From positions 60,634 through 124,633 of the forward strand of contig JBEBSR010000002.1 in assembly GCA_040394195.1 (NCBI GenBank): 64,000 bases of DNA. Direction: 5' to 3'. This DNA is from Wohlfahrtiimonas larvae_A. Its GTDB lineage: Bacteria > Pseudomonadota > Gammaproteobacteria > Cardiobacteriales > Wohlfahrtiimonadaceae. The translations under genes and the position numbers were made by a program. Shown piece after piece: positions 59,335 to 64,000 of the stretch (its first letter is position 1; each line of letters begins with the position of its first letter). The notes under the pieces were generated by a model. That model was not told the origin of the DNA. It searched no databases and saw only the letters and a list, made by a program, of their open reading frames with translations.

Positions 59335-61455
59335 TTACGTTTTGCTAGGTTCTTCTGTAGTTTCACTATTTCCATTGGCATCATTGCCATTGTTAGTTTC
59401 TTTAAAAACAGATTTAACATCATGTTCCAATTGGAAATTATGAATGAACTGTAGATGATTTGTGTATTGATCCACAATGTCATTACTTAAGCTTTCCTTG
59501 CTGTAGCCCATAATGTCATAGCCTTGCGCACCATTATCCAAATGCACTTCTGCACGGAAATACTTCTGATAATCAGGATCAATGTCCGATGCTTCAATGG
59601 AAGAGAAGTTAGGCTTCAAATAATGACGAGCTTTAATGCGATACATAAAGTTATCATTTTTACCATGTTCCACTTCAAAGAGAATGTCATCATCGCTTTT
59701 CTTGGAGATAGTTGTTTGAATACCTTGCTTCGATAATTCAGCGGCAACTTCTTCAAAAGCAGGCTGAACCACTTCTTCAATAAAGCGAATCACATGATCA
59801 CGGCGAGGATATAACACTAAACTACGTAAACGTTTCTGCCAACCGCCAGATGCAGCGCTTGTTTGTACATTATTGATGGAGTTTGTACGGATTTCTTTTT
59901 TACCATAATCCACGCGTAAAGCTTTAAATAACCCATATAAAGAGATCAATAAAATAATACTGAATGGGAATGCAGAGGCAATGGTTGCAGTTTGCAGAGC
60001 TTCCAATCCATTGGCGGACATCAACACAATGGCAATCACACCTGTGATTGATCCCCAGTAAACACGTTGCCATAGTGGCGTTTGTGTTTTAGTAGAAGAG
60101 AGCATGTCCATTACGATTGCACCAGAATCGGCACTTGTAATGAAGAATACGAAAACCATCACAATACTTAAGCCAGATAAGAATGAAGCCCAAGGGAATG
60201 ATTCTAAGAATACAAATAGCGCTAAAGATTTATCTGTGTTGATCGCATCAGTGATTGCAATCACGCCATCATTACGAATCATATCAATTGCTGAGTTACC
60301 AAATACCGTCATCCATAGTAATGTGAAACCAGCAGGAACTAATAAGACACCCAATAAGAACGTGCGAATAGTACGACCACGTGAAATACGAGCAATGAAC
60401 ATACCTACAAATGGTGACCATGATAACCACCAGCCCCAATATAATATTGTCCAACCACCGATCCAATCACTAGGATCTTTAGGCTCATAAGCATATAAGT
60501 TGAAAGTTTTATTCACTAAATCTGATAAGTAGCTACCAATGTTTTGAATATAGGCTTGGAAAATCATCACAGTTTTTCCACCTAAAAACAGCACCAATAA
60601 CATCAATGCTAGTGCCATATATAGATTGGTTTCAGATAAGATTTTAATTCCTTTATCTAAACCTAAGCTTACAGATAAAGTTGCGCCTGCTGTTGCGATG
60701 ATTACGATAACGATTTTAATGCCAGTCACTGATAATAAAGCATTAGGATCTTGTGCATATGCAGATAATTTATAGCTCGTTAAATAGTCTAAACCTGCAA
60801 AAATTTGTTCAACACCAAAGCCTAATGATGTTGCTACACCAAATGCTGTACCGATGACTGCAAAGATATCAATGGCATCACCGATTCTGCCATAAATGCG
60901 TTCACCAATTAATGGGTAAAGGGCAGAGCGTAATGCTAATGGTAATTTATGGCGGAAGCAGAAGTATGCCAAGATTAAGCCAACAATGGCGTAGATTGCC
61001 CAAGCGTGTAATCCCCAGTGGAAGAAAGTTAAGCGCATGGCTTCTGTGGCTGCTTTTATGGTTTCTGGTTCGCCAACTGGAGGTGCAATATAGTGCATGA
61101 CAGGCTCTGCAACACCGAAGAACATTAAACCAATGCCCATTCCGGTGGAGAACAACATAGCAAACCAACTGAAGTTGCTATAAGTTGGGCGGGAATGATC
61201 AGGCCCTAATCGAATGTCGCCAAAGCGACTAAATGTGATGAATATGGCTGCACCTAATATGATGGCGACGGATAATATGTAATACCATTTAAGGTTATCA
61301 ACGATCCACGTTTGAATCGCGCTGAAAAAGTCTTTTGTATTCGGGACAAAAATTGTAATGCATAAAAGAGCTAATATTAGTATATTGGCGCCTACGAACA
61401 CGGGGATGTTTAGGCTTGTAAAATACTTGCTTTGCGTCCTCATTGTTTTCGACAT
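59335..61455 (-). CDS. betT: BCCT-family choline/betaine transporter, BetT-like
   Basis: 706 residues from the ATG at 61455 (MSKTMRTQSKYFTSL). Twelve transmembrane helices in the first 510 residues. The glycine-rich TM3 motif GMGIGLMFFGVAEPV and the aromatic TM8 signature GWTILYWGWWLSWSPFVGMFIARIS identify the BCCT family. The long cytoplasmic C-terminal domain (about 200 residues) is typical of BetT choline importers, where it senses osmotic strength, rather than of BetP-type short tails. AAGGAA precedes the start; the open frame to 61476 has no ribosome binding site. No betAB genes lie nearby. Single-gene unit. Confidence 0.9.
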   Translation of the reverse strand: MSKTMRTQSKYFTSLNIPVFVGANILILALLCITIFVPNTKDFFSAIQTWIVDNLKWYYILSVAIILGAAIFITFSRFGDIRLGPDHSRPTYSNFSWFAMLFSTGMGIGLMFFGVAEPVMHYIAPPVGEPETIKAATEAMRLTFFHWGLHAWAIYAIVGLILAYFCFRHKLPLALRSALYPLIGERIYGRIGDAIDIFAVIGTAFGVATSLGFGVEQIFAGLDYLTSYKLSAYAQDPNALLSVTGIKIVIVIIATAGATLSVSLGLDKGIKILSETNLYMALALMLLVLFLGGKTVMIFQAYIQNIGSYLSDLVNKTFNLYAYEPKDPSDWIGGWTILYWGWWLSWSPFVGMFIARISRGRTIRTFLLGVLLVPAGFTLLWMTVFGNSAIDMIRNDGVIAITDAINTDKSLALFVFLESFPWASFLSGLSIVMVFVFFITSADSGAIVMDMLSSTKTQTPLWQRVYWGSITGVIAIVLMSANGLEALQTATIASAFPFSIILLISLYGLFKALRVDYGKKEIRTNSINNVQTSAASGGWQKRLRSLVLYPRRDHVIRFIEEVVQPAFEEVAAELSKQGIQTTISKKSDDDILFEVEHGKNDNFMYRIKARHYLKPNFSSIEASDIDPDYQKYFRAEVHLDNGAQGYDIMGYSKESLSNDIVDQYTNHLQFIHNFQLEHDVKSVFKETNNGNDANGNSETTEEPSKT

Positions 61456-61698
61456 AAAAGTTCCTTGATTGTTCAAGTGAAGCCCTCATCGCAAGGGCGA
61501 AAAAATTATTGATACATGACAAAAACGAGCAAATTCGTTCGAAATCATTTATCATGCCTGACGGCTATTGGTATGGGAATTTTCCCAAAAAAGGAATGAT
61601 TATAGCATAAAATGCATTTCATCCCAAAAGGCAAAAATTTTTGATAATATTTCCTATCTCACACGAAATTGATTAATTTAACGAATAGAACATAAACT

Positions 61699-62094
61699 AT
61701 GAAACGAATAACTTTATTCTTAGCCTTAATCACGCTATCATTTTCTAACGCGCAATTAACGTTTAATTCATTGGAAAAGATGCAGCAACCTTTTTCATTT
61801 ACTCAGCAAAGTATCATTGCACGATTGATGTCAACGCAAGCGAAGCAGATTGAAGAAGGTGCAATGACAGAATTTGAATCCCGTTGTATTTCAAGTAATA
61901 TTGTTGTCATGATGGGCGATACCAATGCTGAACGTTTCACGGCAATTGCTGAAAAAGCTTATGCGCATCAAATGGAATCTCTCTCTGTAGATGAGATTAA
62001 TTTTATGCAAACTGTTAACGACAAATACATGACTGTACTTGCCATTGTGGCAGAAGAATGTAGTCAAAAACCTCAAAAAGAGACACATGAGTAA
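61699..62094 (+). CDS. Small exported protein overlapping engB
   Basis: 131 residues with a cleavable signal peptide (1-18, FSNAQ site) and a helix-rich mature part with two Cys (SRCISSN and EECSQ). No family recognised; the run SLSVDEINFMQTVNDKYM near the end looks helical and amphipathic. Its last eight bases overlap the start of engB (ATG at 62087), so the two are translationally coupled though their products work in different compartments. The start is the first ATG after an AT-rich promoter region; no strong Shine-Dalgarno. Expression and role uncertain. Confidence 0.68.
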   Translation: MKRITLFLALITLSFSNAQLTFNSLEKMQQPFSFTQQSIIARLMSTQAKQIEEGAMTEFESRCISSNIVVMMGDTNAERFTAIAEKAYAHQMESLSVDEINFMQTVNDKYMTVLAIVAEECSQKPQKETHE

Positions 62095-62698
62095 TTTAAT
62101 TCAACGCTTTCATGCGACAAAATTTTTAACGAGCGCCAATCAACTGAACCAATTGCCAGAAACAGAAGGGCATGAAGTGGCTTTTGCTGGTCGTTCTAAT
62201 GCGGGTAAATCTAGTGCTTTGAATGCATTAACATCTCAATCAACATTGGCTCGCACAAGTAAAACGCCAGGGCGCACGCAATTGATTAACTATTTCGAAG
62301 TAGATCCACAGAATTTTTTAGTGGATTTACCTGGTTATGGTTATGCAAAAGTGCCTGAGCGCATTCGTTTGCATTGGCAATCAGTGATTCAAGGCTACTT
62401 TGAAACACGTAAAAATCTAACAGGTTTAATTATGATGATGGATGTTCGTCACCCAATGACTGTTTTAGATGAGCAAATGCTTCGCTGGTGTGAATCACAG
62501 GATTTGCGTGTACATATTCTTTTAACAAAAGCTGATAAGTTAAAGCGTGGTCCTGCAAAATCTGCTTTATTCAAAGTGGAAGAAGCTTTGAAAGAGTTTG
62601 CAATGCCTGCGACGGTTCAATTATTCTCAGCAACTGATCACACAATTGGTCTGCAGGATGCTTTAAAAGTATTGAATGAATGGTTGCCACGTGACTAA
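62087..62698 (+). CDS. engB: Ribosome-biogenesis GTPase YihA/EngB
   Basis: 203 residues starting MSNLIQRFHATKFL. G1 GRSNAGKSSALNAL, G2 region TSKTPGRTQLINYF, G3 DLPGYGYAK and G4 TKADK are all present. It is an essential GTPase for 50S ribosome assembly. The ATG at 62087 gives the usual family start; the frame open to 62039 is rejected. Its end overlaps the glucokinase start (GTGACTAA), implying coupled translation of a functional mix: small exported protein, engB, glk and the hexR-like gene form one overlapping run. Confidence 0.95.
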   Translation: MSNLIQRFHATKFLTSANQLNQLPETEGHEVAFAGRSNAGKSSALNALTSQSTLARTSKTPGRTQLINYFEVDPQNFLVDLPGYGYAKVPERIRLHWQSVIQGYFETRKNLTGLIMMMDVRHPMTVLDEQMLRWCESQDLRVHILLTKADKLKRGPAKSALFKVEEALKEFAMPATVQLFSATDHTIGLQDALKVLNEWLPRD

Positions 62699-63668
62699 AC
62701 AAATTCATGCTTTAATTGCAGATATCGGCGCGACTAATAGTCGCGTTGCTGCTATCTATGGTGATGATTTAACGAAATATCATTCCGTTGAAATTTATCG
62801 TTCGGGCGATTTTAATGGGCCTGATGAAATCATTCGCCATTATTGTACCGAGCAAAATGTAGAATTACCGAACTTAATTCTATTAGCTATTGCAGCACCA
62901 GTGGATTTGAATGATATTCAGTTTGTAAATAATCACTGGGCATTTAAACTCACAGACATTCAAGAAAGACTATTGCCAGCCCACGTCCACTTTTTCAATG
63001 ATGTTGAGATGCTAGGCTATGCATTACCTCATCTGCCAGATACATCTTTGCTACAAATTGGTGGTGGAATGCTTCAAAAGAAAGCACCAAAATTAGCAAT
63101 ATCTCTAGGTTCTGGTATTGGCACAAGTTTAGTGATTCATCACCATGATTGGTTGGCGATTCCATCTGAAGGTGGACATTCATCCATGATGGTCGACAAT
63201 GAGTTTATCAGAGGCTTTTGGGATTATTTAAAAAGTTCTAATAAAAATGAAATAATCATCGAAGATTTTATTGCGGGTAAAAAGGGCATCCCGCAGCTCA
63301 TAGATTTTTTACATAGCACTTCAGATAAAATGGATGCAAAACCAACGCCTATTGAACTAGTTGAGCGTTTAATCAACAAAAAAGATGCATTTGCTGTACA
63401 ACTTTTTACAAGATATTGTGCTATGATTGGCAATGTAGCTAAAAACTACACTTTAATTACGGGAGCAAAGGCTGTTTATCTTGCTGGTGGGATTATTCCT
63501 AGATTTTTAGAGTTTTTTGCACAATCAGAATTTCGAGCGTCATTTGAAGCCAGTACATCTGTCGGGCAATTACTAGAAAATATACCAACATTTGTCGTGA
63601 CAGATCCTTATCCCGCTTTAACTGGATTAACTCGAAAAGTTGCTTATATGGAGGATACAAAAGAGTGA
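62691..63668 (+). CDS. glk: Glucokinase
   Basis: 325 residues from the GTG at 62691 (read as Met-TKQIHALIADIGATNSR). The phosphate-binding motif DIGATNSR at the N terminus and a catalytic-region HFFNDVEMLGYALP are as in E. coli Glk (321 residues), as is SLGSGIGTSLVI. It phosphorylates glucose with ATP. An in-frame ATG at 62676 is an alternative but adds five residues not in the family. The TGA overlaps the next start as GTGA. It precedes a HexR-type regulator, a usual partner that controls central sugar metabolism. Confidence 0.93.
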   Translation: MTKQIHALIADIGATNSRVAAIYGDDLTKYHSVEIYRSGDFNGPDEIIRHYCTEQNVELPNLILLAIAAPVDLNDIQFVNNHWAFKLTDIQERLLPAHVHFFNDVEMLGYALPHLPDTSLLQIGGGMLQKKAPKLAISLGSGIGTSLVIHHHDWLAIPSEGGHSSMMVDNEFIRGFWDYLKSSNKNEIIIEDFIAGKKGIPQLIDFLHSTSDKMDAKPTPIELVERLINKKDAFAVQLFTRYCAMIGNVAKNYTLITGAKAVYLAGGIIPRFLEFFAQSEFRASFEASTSVGQLLENIPTFVVTDPYPALTGLTRKVAYMEDTKE

Positions 63669-64000
63669 TTTCACATATTAAAAGCCATCGTGACAAGCTA
63701 AGAAAATCAGAAAAATTAGTCGCGGATTGGATAATGAGTCACCCAAATGATGCAGCTTCTTTGTCTATTGGTATGTTGGCAAAAACTGTGGGTGTTTCAG
63801 AACCAACTGTGATTCGTTTTTGCCGTGCTTTAGGATTTGATGGTTATCATGCATTTAAACAAGAGCTTGCAGGCGCTCTCAATGCAGGTGTTCCATTCAT
63901 TCACAGTAATGTTTCTGAATCTGACAATACAAAAGATATTGTTAACAAAGTAATTACACAAGCATCAGCTGCCTTATTGCGCACGAAAGAATCTATTTCT
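63665..64000 (+). CDS. hexR: RpiR/HexR-family regulator (3' end cut by window edge)
   Basis: From the GTG at 63665, 112 residues are visible: HTH domain 1-75 with SIGMLAKTVGVSEPTVIRFC and RALGFDGYHAFKQEL, the RpiR pattern, then the start of the linker before the SIS sugar-binding domain (outside the window). HexR represses glucose-degrading genes such as zwf, edd-eda, gapA and glk and is relieved by 2-keto-3-deoxy-6-phosphogluconate. Its start overlaps the stop of glk by four bases (GTGA). GGAGG lies about 11 bases before the GTG. HexR over RpiR is chosen because of glk. Confidence 0.82.
   Translation, partial: MISHIKSHRDKLRKSEKLVADWIMSHPNDAASLSIGMLAKTVGVSEPTVIRFCRALGFDGYHAFKQELAGALNAGVPFIHSNVSESDNTKDIVNKVITQASAALLRTKESIS

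Noticed and set aside
1..64000. tRNA, rRNA, CRISPR, integrase or insertion sequence
   Set aside because: Intergenic gaps are short and were read through; no cloverleaf pattern, regular short repeats, transposase motif or long terminal inverted repeats were found.

Overview
The window reads as a chromosomal segment of an AT-rich gammaproteobacterium. The evidence is the set of genes typical of that class: erpA, yajQ, sotB, yccS, yqiJ/yqiK, a hexR-like regulator after glk, engB, hslVU under a sigma-32-like promoter, and a BetT-type choline carrier. Low G+C together with a HslV propeptide reading MEQYRG would fit Cardiobacteriales/Ignatzschineriaceae-like or other low-GC lineages, but I cannot name a genus from sequence alone. 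I see no rRNA, tRNA, CRISPR array, insertion sequence or integrase; most of the segment is ordinary housekeeping sequence with small accessory islands.

Layout. 1-3.8 kb (minus strand): erpA, a stomatin/NfeD membrane pair, a membrane protein and a GTPase that runs off the left edge, plus a Nudix hydrolase. 3.8-7.9 kb: an AT-rich accessory patch with an unknown gene, a lone type IV pilin-like gene overlapping an unknown 744-residue membrane protein, and a small membrane-anchored protein. 7.9-14 kb: a short-chain dehydrogenase whose start codon lies in a perfect hairpin, lysC (with a probable internal start for a beta subunit), a dicarboxylate/amino-acid symporter, an AhpD-like protein, aroC and hemB. 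14-18.5 kb: an RNA-repair pair (Rnl2-like ligase plus HD/polynucleotide-kinase fusion) bracketed by two paralogous exported proteins that were duplicated together with their upstream regions and terminators. 18.6-23 kb: a SUKH protein, a TetR regulator divergent from an MFS exporter with two clear operators, and a CPA1 antiporter. 23-29.7 kb: an HNH-like protein, hslVU, an unusual K+-channel-like protein, a Na/Pi-cotransporter/PhoU protein, ydcH and yajQ. 29.7-37 kb: a large fused iron-sulfur flavoprotein resembling both halves of NfnAB, fumC, then a gene-poor decayed stretch that hides a frame-disrupted exported-protein gene and a fossil 3' end of a butanediol dehydrogenase gene, then a repeat-containing unknown protein. 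37-44 kb: butanediol dehydrogenase, sotB, yccS, a coiled-coil exported protein, panC. 44-50 kb: a second Na/Pi-PhoU protein, an unknown membrane protein, and a Tat-exported amine oxidase followed by an exported RidA. 50-58.3 kb: the yqiJ-yqiK-giant AAA ATPase module. 58.4-64 kb: an unknown membrane protein, betT, a small exported protein, engB, glk and a hexR-like gene that runs off the right edge.

The most interesting units are the RNA-repair cassette and its flanking duplication (15.3-17.4 kb), the YqiJ/flotillin/giant ATPase membrane module (50.1-58.3 kb), the periplasmic amine oxidase plus RidA pair (47.8-49.8 kb), the NfnAB-like fusion (29.7-33.1 kb), and the small exported gene with an A8 tract after its start codon (34.9-35.2 kb), which is invisible to ordinary ORF calling. 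All family assignments come from reading motifs by eye; no database search was possible.
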